64,000 bases of DNA from Rhizobiaceae bacterium (GTDB taxonomy: Bacteria; Pseudomonadota; Alphaproteobacteria; Rhizobiales; Rhizobiaceae): positions 45,859-109,858 of the forward strand of contig CAJPFN010000001.1 of NCBI GenBank assembly GCA_905339215.1, in the 5' to 3' direction. Numbering within the stretch: the stretch's first letter is position 1; every line of letters begins with the position of its first letter. A model generated the notes under the pieces. It was not told the origin of the DNA. It saw only the letters and a list, made by a program, of their open reading frames with translations, and searched no databases. The position numbers and the translations under genes were made by a program. Positions 50,599 through 59,745 of this stretch are shown in pieces.

Positions 50599-51480
50599 AT
50601 GGAGCCAGGGATGGAGAAGAAACGCGTGGCAAGGGAAAGAATCGCGATCGACGCATGGGCAACCTACATTTCGCCCGAGGGGGCCAAGAAGTGGCCGCCC
50701 GAATTCCTGCATATCTTCCGCAAGTACAAATGCCCCCCCAACATGTTCGACGGCGCGCCGGTCGAGGACATGCTCGCCGAGATGGACGCCGCCGGGGTGG
50801 ACCGGATCGTGCTGTCGGCCTTCTACTATGACGGCCAATGGGTACTGAGCAACGAAGAGGTGGCGGAGCTGGTGCGCAGGCACCCGAACCGCTTCATCGG
50901 GGCGGGCACGGTCAACATCATGCAGAAGCCGATGCAGGTGGCCGCCGAGGTCGACTATCTGGTCGGTGACCTCGGCCTTCGCTGCCTGCGGCTGGAGCCC
51001 TACATGTATGGCGACGGCATGGTCGGCCTGCCGCCCAACGACAAGCGCTACTGGCCCGTCTACATGAAATGCTCGGAACTCGGCGTCACGGTGGCGATCC
51101 AGGTCGGCCATACCGGGCCGCTGCTGCCGTCCGAATGCGGCCGGCCGATCTATCTCGATGAGGTCGCACTGTCGTTTCCCGATCTGACGATCCTGGGCTG
51201 CCATATCGGCCAGCCCTGGCACGAGGAGATGATGGTGCTCGCCTGGAAGCACCCGAACGTCTATCTCGAAACCTCGGCGCGCGGGCCGCGGCAATGGCCG
51301 CAGGCGCTGGTCGATTTCGCCAAGGGATGGGGCCAGGACAAGGTCATCTGGGCCACCGACTACCCGTTGCTGGGCTTCGACCGCACGCTGGGCGAACTCG
51401 AGGCGCTGGGGGTCACGGACACGGTTTACCGCAAGATCGTGCGCGACAATCTGCTGCGCGCGCTGAGGCTCGAACAATGA
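50599..51480 (+). CDS. Amidohydrolase-2 family protein
   Basis: A 293-residue TIM-barrel protein of the amidohydrolase-2 (ACMSD-like) family. TILGCHIGQPWHEEMMVLAW carries the usual His, and VIWATDYPLLGFDRTLGE the terminal Asp. The N-terminal metal-binding HxH is replaced by IDAWATYIS, so metal use may differ or be lost. The family includes decarboxylases and hydrolases of carboxylic acids. The ATG at 50599 or 50611 (GGAGCCAGGG upstream) is possible. It sits between a hydratase and a thioesterase, so it acts in the same pathway. Confidence 0.82.
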   Translation: MEPGMEKKRVARERIAIDAWATYISPEGAKKWPPEFLHIFRKYKCPPNMFDGAPVEDMLAEMDAAGVDRIVLSAFYYDGQWVLSNEEVAELVRRHPNRFIGAGTVNIMQKPMQVAAEVDYLVGDLGLRCLRLEPYMYGDGMVGLPPNDKRYWPVYMKCSELGVTVAIQVGHTGPLLPSECGRPIYLDEVALSFPDLTILGCHIGQPWHEEMMVLAWKHPNVYLETSARGPRQWPQALVDFAKGWGQDKVIWATDYPLLGFDRTLGELEALGVTDTVYRKIVRDNLLRALRLEQ

Positions 51481-51917
51481 GCGCCACCCAGGCCCTGCTC
51501 GATTCGATCGCCTATATCGCCTGGCACGGGCAGGTGCTGCGTGCCGGCGAACCCGGCCGGGCCGTCGTCACCCAGCCCGACCGGGCCGATTTCAAGAACT
51601 ATGTCGGAACGGTGCATGCCGGTGCCATCTTCACCCTGGCCGAGACCGCTGCGGGGCTGGCCGCCGACTCCATCGCCGCGCCGATGGGCGGCTTCATTTT
51701 GCTCGGCGCGGCCGAACAGCGCTACACGCGCCGCGCCGAGGGCGCGCTTACCGCCGAGGCGCGGGTCGACGCGGCCACCGACCACGCGGCGCTGGCGGCC
51801 GATTTCGCGGCCTCCGGCCGCGGTGCTCTCACCGTCGCGGCGACGGTCCGCGACAGTAGCGGCGAGAGCGTTTTCAACGGAACCTTCCACTACGCCATGC
51901 GCAAGAGGACGCGATGA
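51477..51917 (+). CDS. Hotdog-fold thioesterase 1
   Basis: A 146-residue hotdog protein: YVGTVHAGAIFTLAETAAGL is the catalytic-region helix with the conserved HAGAxFxLAE pattern, and ESVFNGTFHYAMRKR the final strand. It probably hydrolyses an acyl-CoA to release CoA. It overlaps both neighbours by 4 nt. A second hotdog protein follows two genes later, so distinct substrates are likely. Confidence 0.85.
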   Translation: MSATQALLDSIAYIAWHGQVLRAGEPGRAVVTQPDRADFKNYVGTVHAGAIFTLAETAAGLAADSIAAPMGGFILLGAAEQRYTRRAEGALTAEARVDAATDHAALAADFAASGRGALTVAATVRDSSGESVFNGTFHYAMRKRTR

Positions 51918-52693
51918 CCGACAGCCTTGTGAGCGCGCGCCGCGGCGCCGTGCTGACCCTCACCCTCAACCGGCCCGACAAGCTCAACGCCATCGACGTG
52001 ACCCTGCTTGACGCCCTGACCGACGCTCTGGAGGGCGCGGCACGCAACCCGGAGGTGCGCGCCGTCGTGCTGGCCGGGGCGGGCCGCTCGTTTTGCGCAG
52101 GGGCCGACATCGGCCAGATGATCGACCGCACCCCCGATGACTGGGAACGCACCGTCGACCGCTATCTCGACCCGATTCGAGCCATCTCGCGCATCGGCAA
52201 GCCGGTGATCGCGCGGCTGCATGGCGATGTCTTCGGCGGCGGACTGGGGCTGGCGCTTGCTTGCGACTTCCGTGTCGCCGCCGAAACGGCGCGCTTCTGC
52301 GCTCCTTTCGTCAAGCTCGCGCTCGCCGGCTGCGACATGTCGGCGGGCTATTTCCTGCCGCGCCTCGTCGGGCTGGGGCGCGCCACCGACATGATGATGA
52401 CGGCGCGTGTGGTGGAGGCTCCCGAGGCGCTGGCGATCGGCCTGGTGAGCCAGCTTGCCCCCGAGGACGCGCTCGCCGCCGCCGCCGAGGCACTGGCCGA
52501 CACGCTTGCAGGGTTCGCCCCGCGCACCACCGCGTTCACAAAGGCGGCGATCCGCCGGTCGCTCGACCGCGACATGGAGGCCGAGTTCGACTACGAAATC
52601 TTCGCGCAGGTGCAATGCCTGCAGAGCGCCGATCACCGCGAGGGGGTGGCCGCCTTCCGCGAACGCCGCCCGCCGGTGTTCCGCGGTGCCTGA
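51914..52693 (+). CDS. Enoyl-CoA hydratase/isomerase 2
   Basis: A 259-residue crotonase-fold protein. SFCAGADIGQMID and KPVIARLHGDVFGGGLGLAL are the oxyanion-hole blocks; the segment FCAPFVKLALAGCDMSAGYF replaces the usual LPE-GxxPG region, so classical hydratase Glu residues are not evident. It may be a dehydratase, isomerase or hydrolase. The ATG overlaps the thioesterase stop. Confidence 0.88.
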   Translation: MTDSLVSARRGAVLTLTLNRPDKLNAIDVTLLDALTDALEGAARNPEVRAVVLAGAGRSFCAGADIGQMIDRTPDDWERTVDRYLDPIRAISRIGKPVIARLHGDVFGGGLGLALACDFRVAAETARFCAPFVKLALAGCDMSAGYFLPRLVGLGRATDMMMTARVVEAPEALAIGLVSQLAPEDALAAAAEALADTLAGFAPRTTAFTKAAIRRSLDRDMEAEFDYEIFAQVQCLQSADHREGVAAFRERRPPVFRGA

Positions 52694-52715
52694 CCAGTGG
52701 CCGGGAGGGCCGGAG

Positions 52716-53135
52716 ATGGCGCAAAGCGAACTCGATTGCACATTCCCGTACGACCCGGTTTCCGACCGGCTGGGTATCACCTACGCCCGGATCGCCGACG
52801 GGGTCTGCCTCGCCCGGTTGGACGCCGGACCTGTGCATTGCAACGTCTTCGGCGTAGTTCATGGCGCGGTGCTCTTTGCTATGGCCGACACCGCCATGGG
52901 CTATGCGCTTCTGAATGTGCTCGGCGGTCAGCTGCGGCTGGGCAGCATCAGCGTCACCGCCAATTACCTCAGCCCGGTGCCGCCAGGGCGGGTTTCGGCG
53001 CGGGCCGCGCTCGTCCGGCAGGGGCGGACGGTAGCCTTTCTGGACTGCGACATTGCCGACGCCGCGGGCAATGTCTGCGCCTGCTTTTCGGGCATCTTCC
53101 ACATCCGACCCGCCGATAAGGATCGCCAGCCATGA
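52716..53135 (+). CDS. Hotdog-fold thioesterase 2 (PaaI family)
   Basis: A 139-residue hotdog protein with NVFGVVHGAVLFAMADTAMG, the PaaI motif (HGG/AxxFxLxDxA), and INVTANYLSPVPPGR-like strands. PaaI proteins release CoA from dead-end acyl-CoAs in phenylacetate-type pathways. GGAG precedes the ATG at 52716, 22 nt after the hydratase stop. The stop overlaps the second dehydrogenase gene by 4 nt. Confidence 0.88.
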   Translation: MAQSELDCTFPYDPVSDRLGITYARIADGVCLARLDAGPVHCNVFGVVHGAVLFAMADTAMGYALLNVLGGQLRLGSISVTANYLSPVPPGRVSARAALVRQGRTVAFLDCDIADAAGNVCACFSGIFHIRPADKDRQP

Positions 53136-54286
53136 CCGACACCGGCTTCGATACCGGCCTGACCGACGAGGAACGCCAGTTCCGCGACTCCGTCCGCGCC
53201 TTCGCCGAACGACGCATCGTGCCGAACGCCACCCGCTGGGACATGGAAGAGCGCTATCCGCGCGAGCTGTTCACCGAGGTTGGCGCGCTGGGCTGGCTGG
53301 GTGCGGGGTTTCCCGAAGAGGTCGGCGGTAGCGGCGGCGGGGCGGTGATCGGCGCCATCCTCAACGCCGAGCTGACCCGCGGTTCGGCGGCGATCGCGTT
53401 GGGGCTCTATGTCCACAGCATGCTCGCCTGCGCCGCCATCCACCACCTCGGCAACCCCGCGCAGCGGGCGCGCCTGCTGCCCGAGGCGCTGGCCGGGCGG
53501 CGGATCGGCTGCTGGGGCTATGCCGAGGCCGGAGCCGGGGCCGACATCAGCCGTGTTGCCACCCGCGCCCGGCGCGAGGGCTCTCGCTATGTGCTGAACG
53601 GCGCCAAGCTCTACATCACCAATTCGACTTTCGCCGATTTCATGATCATCGTCACCTGCACCGACCCCGCGCGCGGGCTGAAGGGCATGTCACTGTTCAT
53701 CGTCGAGCGCGACATGCCTGGCGTCGGTGTCGGCGCACCCTTTGCCAAACTCGGCATGGGCGCATCCGAGATGACCGAGATCACCCTTAGCGATGTCAGG
53801 CTGCCGGCGGAAAACCTGCTCGGACCGGAGCACATCGGCTTCATCGCCGCGCTCAAGGTGCTGTCGCTGGGGCGCATCGCCTCGGCTGCCACCGCGGTCG
53901 GGCTGGGTCGCGCGGCGCTGGAGGAGGCGCTGCGCTATGCAACGAACCGGATGCAGGGGGAGAAGCCGATCACCGGCCACCAGTTCGTGCGCTTCACGCT
54001 CGCCAACATGGCGACCCGGCTCGAGGCGGCCTGGCGCATGACGCTCCATGCCGCGCGTCTGGCCGATGCCGGGGGCGATTACGATTGCGCCGCAGCGATG
54101 GCCAAGCTCTTCGCAACCGAGACCTGTACCCGTGTCTGCGAGCGCGCGCTGCACCTATGCGGTGCCCAGGGCTACATGCGAGAGAGCGCCGCGCAGCGGT
54201 TCTACCGCGATTGCAAGGTGCTTGAAATCGGCGAGGGGACGAGTGAGATTCAACGCGAAACCATCTTCAGACATTTGGGACAATAG
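53132..54286 (+). CDS. Acyl-CoA dehydrogenase 2
   Basis: A 384-residue FAD enzyme. GCWGYAEAGAGADISRVATR is the FAD region, ITNSTFADFMIIVTCTDP the middle beta domain, and CGAQGYMRESAAQRFYRDCK with IGEGTSEIQRETI the end. It differs clearly from copy 1, so the two probably oxidise different chain lengths or branches. The start overlaps the thioesterase gene (ATGA). Confidence 0.92.
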   Translation: MTDTGFDTGLTDEERQFRDSVRAFAERRIVPNATRWDMEERYPRELFTEVGALGWLGAGFPEEVGGSGGGAVIGAILNAELTRGSAAIALGLYVHSMLACAAIHHLGNPAQRARLLPEALAGRRIGCWGYAEAGAGADISRVATRARREGSRYVLNGAKLYITNSTFADFMIIVTCTDPARGLKGMSLFIVERDMPGVGVGAPFAKLGMGASEMTEITLSDVRLPAENLLGPEHIGFIAALKVLSLGRIASAATAVGLGRAALEEALRYATNRMQGEKPITGHQFVRFTLANMATRLEAAWRMTLHAARLADAGGDYDCAAAMAKLFATETCTRVCERALHLCGAQGYMRESAAQRFYRDCKVLEIGEGTSEIQRETIFRHLGQ

Positions 54287-54289
54287 ATC

Positions 54290-54916
54290 ATGGGTGTTAC
54301 GGAACGGCGCGAAAGGGAGCGCGCGGCGCGGCGCGATTCGATCCTGGGGGCGGCGCGGACGGTGCTTCTTGAGCGCGGCGTGCGTGGCACGACGACAAAG
54401 GAAATCTCCGAACGCTGCGAACTCTCCGAGGCGACGCTGTTCTTTTACTTCAAGAGCAAGGACGAGATCCTGCTGTCGCTGATCTTCGAGAGCATCTCCT
54501 TCTGGGCCGACGGGCTGGCGGCGCTTTCCGCCCGCGACCTGCCGCCGGGCGACCTGTTCGACGCGATCTGGGAATTCCACGAAGAGGTCTATCGCGAGCA
54601 CCCCGACTATTTCGCCATCTCGACCTATCTGGCGCAGCCGCATGTGCTCGAAAATGTTTCGGCCGAGGTCAAGGACAAGATCGCCCGCCGCTCGGGCAAG
54701 AACTTCCGCCGGCTCGCGGAACTGCTGGAGCGGGTCAGCGACGCGGCATCGGGCCGGGTTCTGGCCGACACGCTCTGGTCGCTCTTCCTCGGGCTAACCA
54801 TCTCGAAGGCCTCGCGCGCCAATCTCGGCCATGACGGGCCCGATGACGGGCCAAAGATCCGCGCTGCCGCCTTCGCGCTCCTCAAGCGAGGACTGATCGG
54901 AGACACCACACCATGA
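54290..54916 (+). CDS. TetR-family transcriptional regulator
   Basis: A 208-residue repressor: ARRDSILGAARTVLLERGVR and TTKEISERCELSEATLFFYF form the N-terminal HTH, followed by a ligand-binding domain of helices. Acyl-CoAs are common ligands in this family. It begins 3 nt after acyl-CoA dehydrogenase 2 and overlaps the ADH gene, so it is autoregulated within the operon. It is the best candidate to bind the shared 28-nt sites. Confidence 0.9.
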   Translation: MGVTERRERERAARRDSILGAARTVLLERGVRGTTTKEISERCELSEATLFFYFKSKDEILLSLIFESISFWADGLAALSARDLPPGDLFDAIWEFHEEVYREHPDYFAISTYLAQPHVLENVSAEVKDKIARRSGKNFRRLAELLERVSDAASGRVLADTLWSLFLGLTISKASRANLGHDGPDDGPKIRAAAFALLKRGLIGDTTP

Positions 54917-55968
54917 CGGCAAAGACCATGCTCGCCGCGCGGCTGCGCGCTGTGGGCGAACCGCTGACCATAGAGGCGATCGCGGCGCCGGCGCCTGGAC
55001 CGGACGAGATCCTCGTCGCGGTCGCCGCTTGCGGGCTCTGCGGCACCGATATCCACCTGGCCGTCGAGGGCGACATCCCGGTTGCGCGCAAGCCGATCAC
55101 GCTCGGCCACGAGGCCGCCGGCACTGTGGTGGCGCTGGGTCCCGGCACCGGCGGCTTCGCCGTCGGCCAGCGCGTGGCACTCTTTCCCTCCGCCATCTGC
55201 GGCAAGTGCCGGTTCTGCCGGGCGGGGCGCGAATCGCTCTGCGAGGCTTCGCAGGTCTACGGCATGTCGCGCGACGGGGCGCTGGCACAGTATGTCGCAG
55301 CCCCCGCCATCGGCGCGATCCCGATCCCCGACGGGGTGGATTTTCTGACCGCGGCGATCATCACCGATGGCGTGTCGACGCCCTTCCATGCCCTGCGCAC
55401 GCGCGGCCGGCTGCAGGCCGGCGAGGCGGTGGCGGTGGTCGGCTGCGGCGGGCTCGGCGCCCATGCCATTCTGCTGGCGCGAATGATGGGAGCAGGCTTC
55501 ATCGCAGCCATCGACATGCAGCCGGAGGCGCGCGCCCGCGCCGCCGAGTTCGGCGCAGATCTGGTTATCGACCCGGTCGCCGAGCCCGATCCAGTCCGCC
55601 CGATCCGTAGACGGCTGGGCCGCGGCGTCGATCTGGCGCTCGAATTCGTGGGCCTGCCGCAGACCGTCGAGGCGACGCTACGCTGCCTCGACACCGGCGG
55701 TCGTGCGGTGGTCGTCGGCGTTGGCCCCGGCCGCCCGGTTCTGCCGCCGCTCATCAGCTTCGTCGGTCGCGAACAGACGCTGATGGGCTCCTTCGGCATG
55801 GATAAGCGCGACATCTCCGATCTGTTCGACCTGGTGATGCGCGGGCGGCTCGACCTGTCGCGCTCGGTCAGCGGCACCTATCCGCTTGCAGGCGTCAACG
55901 AGGCGCTCGGCCGGCTGGCGCGGCGTGACACCGGAGTGGTGCGGCTCGTCATCGAACCCGGGCAGTGA
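54913..55968 (+). CDS. Zinc-containing alcohol dehydrogenase
   Basis: A 351-residue zinc MDR enzyme. Catalytic zinc ligands are in GLCGTDIH and LGHEAAG, the structural zinc has four Cys in CGKCRFCRAGRESLC, and VAVVGCGGLGAHAI is the NAD site. It oxidises a hydroxy group in the pathway, perhaps a 3-hydroxyacyl-type or sec-alcohol intermediate. The ATG overlaps the tetR stop. Confidence 0.92.
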   Translation: MTAKTMLAARLRAVGEPLTIEAIAAPAPGPDEILVAVAACGLCGTDIHLAVEGDIPVARKPITLGHEAAGTVVALGPGTGGFAVGQRVALFPSAICGKCRFCRAGRESLCEASQVYGMSRDGALAQYVAAPAIGAIPIPDGVDFLTAAIITDGVSTPFHALRTRGRLQAGEAVAVVGCGGLGAHAILLARMMGAGFIAAIDMQPEARARAAEFGADLVIDPVAEPDPVRPIRRRLGRGVDLALEFVGLPQTVEATLRCLDTGGRAVVVGVGPGRPVLPPLISFVGREQTLMGSFGMDKRDISDLFDLVMRGRLDLSRSVSGTYPLAGVNEALGRLARRDTGVVRLVIEPGQ

Positions 55969-55978
55969 GGAGCAGATC

Positions 55979-56350
55979 ATGGAAGACAACGAGACCGTCA
56001 TCCGCCGCTTCATCGCCGACTGGTCGTCGCTCGACCCCGACCTTCTGGTCGCCTATTTCACCGAGGACGGCGTCTACCACAACATGCCGATGAAGCCGGT
56101 GGCGGGGCACGCGGCACTGCGCGCCTTTATCGCCGGCTTCCTGCGCGACTGGCAGAAAACCGACTGGGAAATCGTCTACCTCCTGTCGCGCGGCGACCTG
56201 GTGATGGCCGAACGCATCGACCGCACAGTGGCAGGCGGACGGCCGGTCGAGTTGCCCTGTCTGGGGGTCTTCGAGATGCGCGATGGGCGGATCGCCGTCT
56301 GGCGTGACTATTTCGACATGGCGATCTATACGCGCGCTGTCTCCGGATGA
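55979..56350 (+). CDS. SnoaL / limonene-epoxide-hydrolase-like protein
   Basis: A 123-residue cone-fold protein of the NTF2/SnoaL superfamily: NETVIRRFIADWSSLDPDLL, YFTEDGVYHNMPMKPVAGHA, LVMAERIDRT and IAVWRDYFDMAIY. The pattern of Asp, Arg and Asp in the pocket resembles limonene-1,2-epoxide hydrolase. It may hydrolyse an epoxide or isomerise a ketone in the pathway. GAGGAGCAG precedes the ATG. Last gene of the operon. Confidence 0.82.
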   Translation: MEDNETVIRRFIADWSSLDPDLLVAYFTEDGVYHNMPMKPVAGHAALRAFIAGFLRDWQKTDWEIVYLLSRGDLVMAERIDRTVAGGRPVELPCLGVFEMRDGRIAVWRDYFDMAIYTRAVSG

Positions 56351-56817
56351 CCCTGGAAGGACACGCGAACCTTCGGCGGGTTGGATCAGGATCGCGACGG
56401 ATGTATTCTCTCCGCCCGTGCGTCGCCTCGCCATAGTCGATGCCAGCCTCGACCATTTCCGGCAGACGAGCATCGCGTTGAGCCGGTCGATCTCGGCCAC
56501 CATCTCGATGACCATGCTGGCCAGTTCGGCGGGATCCTGGGGCAGTTGATCGGAGCGAGTCGACGTGGCCGAATTTCGACAACAGGCGCTGGCCTCAACG
56601 TGGCGGATCCCTCCCGCAGGTGTCGGGTTACGAGGAACCAATCGAGGTCACATCGGGTTGTTTTCCCCCCGCATCCTGTATATAGGCGGGCAAAGTACCT
56701 CAGAAAGTGCTGTCAGAAGCTACGTCGAGCCCCAGACAGGAAACGTTGGAGAACGGGAGCATCGTGGTGGGGCTGGACAACATGTCGGGTTCTTCAGCGT
56801 CAATGCCACCGCCCGTT
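56351..56817. other. Spacer with IS66 transposase fragment
   Basis: About 467 nt without an intact gene. On the minus strand 56453-56545 reads LPQDPAELASMVIEMVAEID then RLNAML, like the N terminus of the IS66 transposase TnpC (LPDDPxxLxxLxxxxxxEIxRLKxxI). After that the frame is not recognisable. It marks the right border of the catabolic island. Confidence 0.55.
56453..56545 (-). mobile_element. IS66 tnpC N-terminal fragment
   Basis: About 31 codons (LPQDPAELASMVIEMVAEID and RLNAMLVCRKW) resembling the coiled N terminus of IS66 family transposase. No catalytic domain, ends or accessory genes remain nearby. Confidence 0.5.
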
Positions 56818-57615
56818 TCAGGCGGCTCTGACGATCCGGCACTCGAAAGCTACTCTGTTGCGACCGGCGCGTTTTGCCGCGTAGAGGCACCGATCCGCGT
56901 GTGTCAGAACATCGGCCATTTTCCCGGAATGCGCGTGGAGCGCGGCTCCGCCTATGCTCACCGTCAGCGCCATGTTCGGCTGCCATTGGACAGCATTTAC
57001 TTGCTCCCGTATCGCCTCGGCGATCTCGGCCGCCGACGCAAGGTCAACGTTCTTCAGAAGCACCCCGAACTCTTCGCCGCCGATGCGGCCGACAACGTCA
57101 CATTTCCGCACTGCACGCTTGATCGCGCTTGCGATCTTGACCAACGCCTCGTCTCCTTTGAGATGCCCGAGCCGATCATTTATCTGCTTGAAATGATCAG
57201 CGTCCACGAACAGAAGGACATCAGGCTCGTTAGCGGCATGTGCCGGCGCCAGACGCTCCAGGAAGGCTTCGCGGTTAAGCAGACCCGTCATCTTATCGAG
57301 GCTGGCGGCATAGGCTAAAAGCCGATGCGCCCGTCTCATCTCGCGATAGGCTTCATCGGTTTCCCGATGCAGGGCTGCGAGGTCGTCGCGCGCATCACGC
57401 AGTTCTTCTGCTTGAGCCGCTACATAGTACAGGATTGGCATTCCGACCACGATCGGAATGGCAAAACACTCGACCAGATTGAGCCATATGTAGGGGACAC
57501 CGGTAGCCCACCTCATGACGAAGAAAGCGCAATAGGTAGCGACCACCGCAAGGGCGGTCCCGGCCGATGACTTGGCCAGAATTATGTTTGTCCGGTTCCT
57601 CATGGGGCTCAACAT
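56818..57615 (-). CDS. Membrane-anchored GGDEF diguanylate cyclase
   Basis: A 265-residue protein. Two N-terminal helices (about residues 16-35, SSAGTALAVVATYCAFFVMR, and 45-65) precede a short coiled linker and a GGDEF domain with GRIGGEEFGVLL, DADHFKQINDRLGHLKGDEA and VSIGGAALH. The I-site RxxD is RKCD, five residues before GGEEF, so product inhibition is possible. It synthesises c-di-GMP from two GTP. It stands alone among mobile sequences, and its base composition is slightly less GC-rich than the catabolic island by eye. Confidence 0.92.
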   Translation of the reverse strand: MLSPMRNRTNIILAKSSAGTALAVVATYCAFFVMRWATGVPYIWLNLVECFAIPIVVGMPILYYVAAQAEELRDARDDLAALHRETDEAYREMRRAHRLLAYAASLDKMTGLLNREAFLERLAPAHAANEPDVLLFVDADHFKQINDRLGHLKGDEALVKIASAIKRAVRKCDVVGRIGGEEFGVLLKNVDLASAAEIAEAIREQVNAVQWQPNMALTVSIGGAALHAHSGKMADVLTHADRCLYAAKRAGRNRVAFECRIVRAA

Positions 57616-58078
57616 AACCTTTGCGGATAAAGCTACCGTTTATCCGCAAAGCCGGGTTTTAAGCACCGATTTCATAAAACGTTTCCATGTTTCAGCGCCG
57701 CCCGCTCCGGAAATGGCGGACTTGCCGCAGATGCCGCGCACCGCGTTGACAGCCCGGCCGAAAAGACACGGCAAATTCGCATGGGCCGCACCCCCGAGCA
57801 GCAGCGTTGGGACATCCGAGCCGCTCTTTGCAGTGGAGGTGCGATGGTGGTCGACGCATGGCGGCGGCGCACGAGCAGCGGGAGAGGCTTGGCTAGCGCG
57901 AAAAGCCCGTAGGACGAACCGAAGAAGGGGAAGACCACCACGAAGCGGTGGCCTTCGGCGCTCGGGCAAGACGCGGAGCAGACGATCAGCATTGTCACCC
58001 CGAACAGGAAGCGTTCAGCCGGTTTAGGATCAGGCGGGGCAATGCGCGAGAGCCACGCCTGCCCGCCCGGCGCACACG
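57616..58078. other. Spacer, no supported gene
   Basis: About 460 nt. I see no gene with family support on either strand. It includes the upstream region of the GGDEF gene and the broken left side of the tyrosine recombinase element; the junction with recombinase sequence is at about 58028-58079. Confidence 0.5.
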
Positions 58079-58741
58079 ACCACGCTGACCGGCGTCGCGG
58101 CATCGGCAAATCCCTACATCTATAGCGATGCCGAGATCACAGCCCTTCTGGCGGCGGCACTGACGCTGCCGCCGGCCAAGGCCCTGCGCCGCTGGACATA
58201 TCATTGCTTGTTCGGATTGATAGCGGTGGCCGGGCTGCGCCATTCCGAAGCGCTCGACCTGCGCAGGGATGACGTCGATCTCGGCCAGGGCATTCTCACC
58301 ATTCGCAAGACGAAGTTCGGCAAGTCGCGGCTGGTGCCGCTCCATGCCACGACGGTCGCCGTGCTGTCGGACTATGCCACGCGACGTGACGCGCATCTCG
58401 GCACGCCGCGCAGCCCCTATTTCTTTGTCGCCGAGCAGGGCGGGAGATTACTGCACCAATACGTACACCGCGTGTTCTGGAAGCTGTCGCGACAGATCGG
58501 ACTGCGGCAGAAGGGGCAGCGCAACGGTCCAAGGATTCACGATCTACGCCACCGTTTCGCCGTCCAGGATCTGATCAACTGGTATCGTGCGGGCGAAGAC
58601 GTCGAGCGCGAACTGCCGGTCCTCTCGACCTTTCTCGGCCACGTCAATGTTCGCGACACCTACTGGTACCTATCCGCCGCGCCGGAACTGATGACCCATG
58701 CCGCACGACGATTGGATGAGCGGTGGGAGGTTCGCTCATGA
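58079..58741 (+). pseudogene. Tyrosine recombinase 1, N-terminally truncated
   Basis: The catalytic domain of a tyrosine recombinase: ANPYIYSDAEITALLAAALT, GLRHSEAL (Arg I), TKFGKSRLVPL (Lys), HDLRHRFA (HxxR) and LGHVNVRDTYWYLS (His and Tyr). The pentad is complete, but the roughly 130-residue SAM-like core-binding domain is missing, and the open frame reaches back only to a TAG at 58025. The stop overlaps the next recombinase gene (ATGA). It may be made from the TTG at 58208 but is unlikely to act alone. Confidence 0.75.
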
Positions 58742-59739
58742 GCGGCGCGAACCACTTGGCCGTGCTGATCGAGCGGTGGTTTACCGATCGTCTCATGCGG
58801 CATCGAGGCGTAAGCTCCAACACCATCGCCTCTTATCGCGACACCTTCCGGCTCCTGTTTGCATTCGCGCAGACGCGCCTTGGCAAGCCCCCGTCGCAGT
58901 TGACGCTCCGGGATTTCGACGCGCCTTTCATTGGCGCATTCCTGGAGGACCTTGAGACGAGCCGATCCACCTCGGTAAGGACGCGGAATCTCCGTCTCAC
59001 GGCCATTCGGTCTTTCTTCAGATATGCGTCGTTCGAGGAGCCGGCGCACAGCGCCCACATTCAACGCGTGCTCGCGATCCCGAGCAAGCGATGCGACAAG
59101 CGGCAGCTTCAGTTTCTCACCAGACCCGAGATTGAAGCGATCCTGGCCTGCCCGGATCGTAGCACATGGCTGGGACGACGCGATCACACTCTGCTGTTGC
59201 TGGCTGTGCAAACGGGGTTGCGGGTCTCGGAGATCGTCGATCTTGATCGGGATTCTGTGATACTCGACCGCGGTGCCCATGTGCGATGCGTTGGCAAGGG
59301 CCGGAAGGAGCGAAGTACACCGCTCACCAACGTTGCACAGCAAGCCCTTCGGTGCTGGCTCAGGGAGCCCAGGAAGCGCGGCGTAACGGCTCTCTTTCCG
59401 AACATCCACGGCGACAGGCTCAGCGTCGACAGCGTGCAGGCGCTACTGAACAAATATGTCGCCAAGGCGCGTGAACACTGCGTCCCCCTTCGCTCGAAGC
59501 GAGTATCGCCCCATGTCTTGCGCCACAGCGCGGCCATGGAGCTGCTGCAGGCGGGCGTCGATTGTTCGGTCATCGCCCTGTGGCTGGGCCATGAGACGAT
59601 GGAAACGACCCTGACTTACCTTCACGCACATCTTGAACTGAAGGAATCCGCACTTGCCAAGCTGAAGCCGTACGAACGCGTCAAGGTCGAACGATTTCGA
59701 CCAAACGACCGGCTTCTGGAATTCCTGAACGCCCTTTGA
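58738..59739 (+). CDS. Tyrosine recombinase 2 (recombinase-in-trio type)
   Basis: A 333-residue integrase. The core-binding domain runs from LAVLIERWFTDRLMRHRGVS through LRLTAIRSFFRYASFEEP. The catalytic domain has TGLRVSEIVDL, KGRKERSTPLT, HVLRHSAAM and LGHETMETTLTYLH, giving R, K, H-x-x-R, H and Y. Two or three adjacent tyrosine recombinases with 4-nt overlap are typical of RIT elements. The upstream partner is truncated. The element's right end with inverted repeats follows at 59746-59884. Confidence 0.9.
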   Translation: MSGANHLAVLIERWFTDRLMRHRGVSSNTIASYRDTFRLLFAFAQTRLGKPPSQLTLRDFDAPFIGAFLEDLETSRSTSVRTRNLRLTAIRSFFRYASFEEPAHSAHIQRVLAIPSKRCDKRQLQFLTRPEIEAILACPDRSTWLGRRDHTLLLLAVQTGLRVSEIVDLDRDSVILDRGAHVRCVGKGRKERSTPLTNVAQQALRCWLREPRKRGVTALFPNIHGDRLSVDSVQALLNKYVAKAREHCVPLRSKRVSPHVLRHSAAMELLQAGVDCSVIALWLGHETMETTLTYLHAHLELKESALAKLKPYERVKVERFRPNDRLLEFLNAL

Positions 59740-59745
59740 GCGTGA

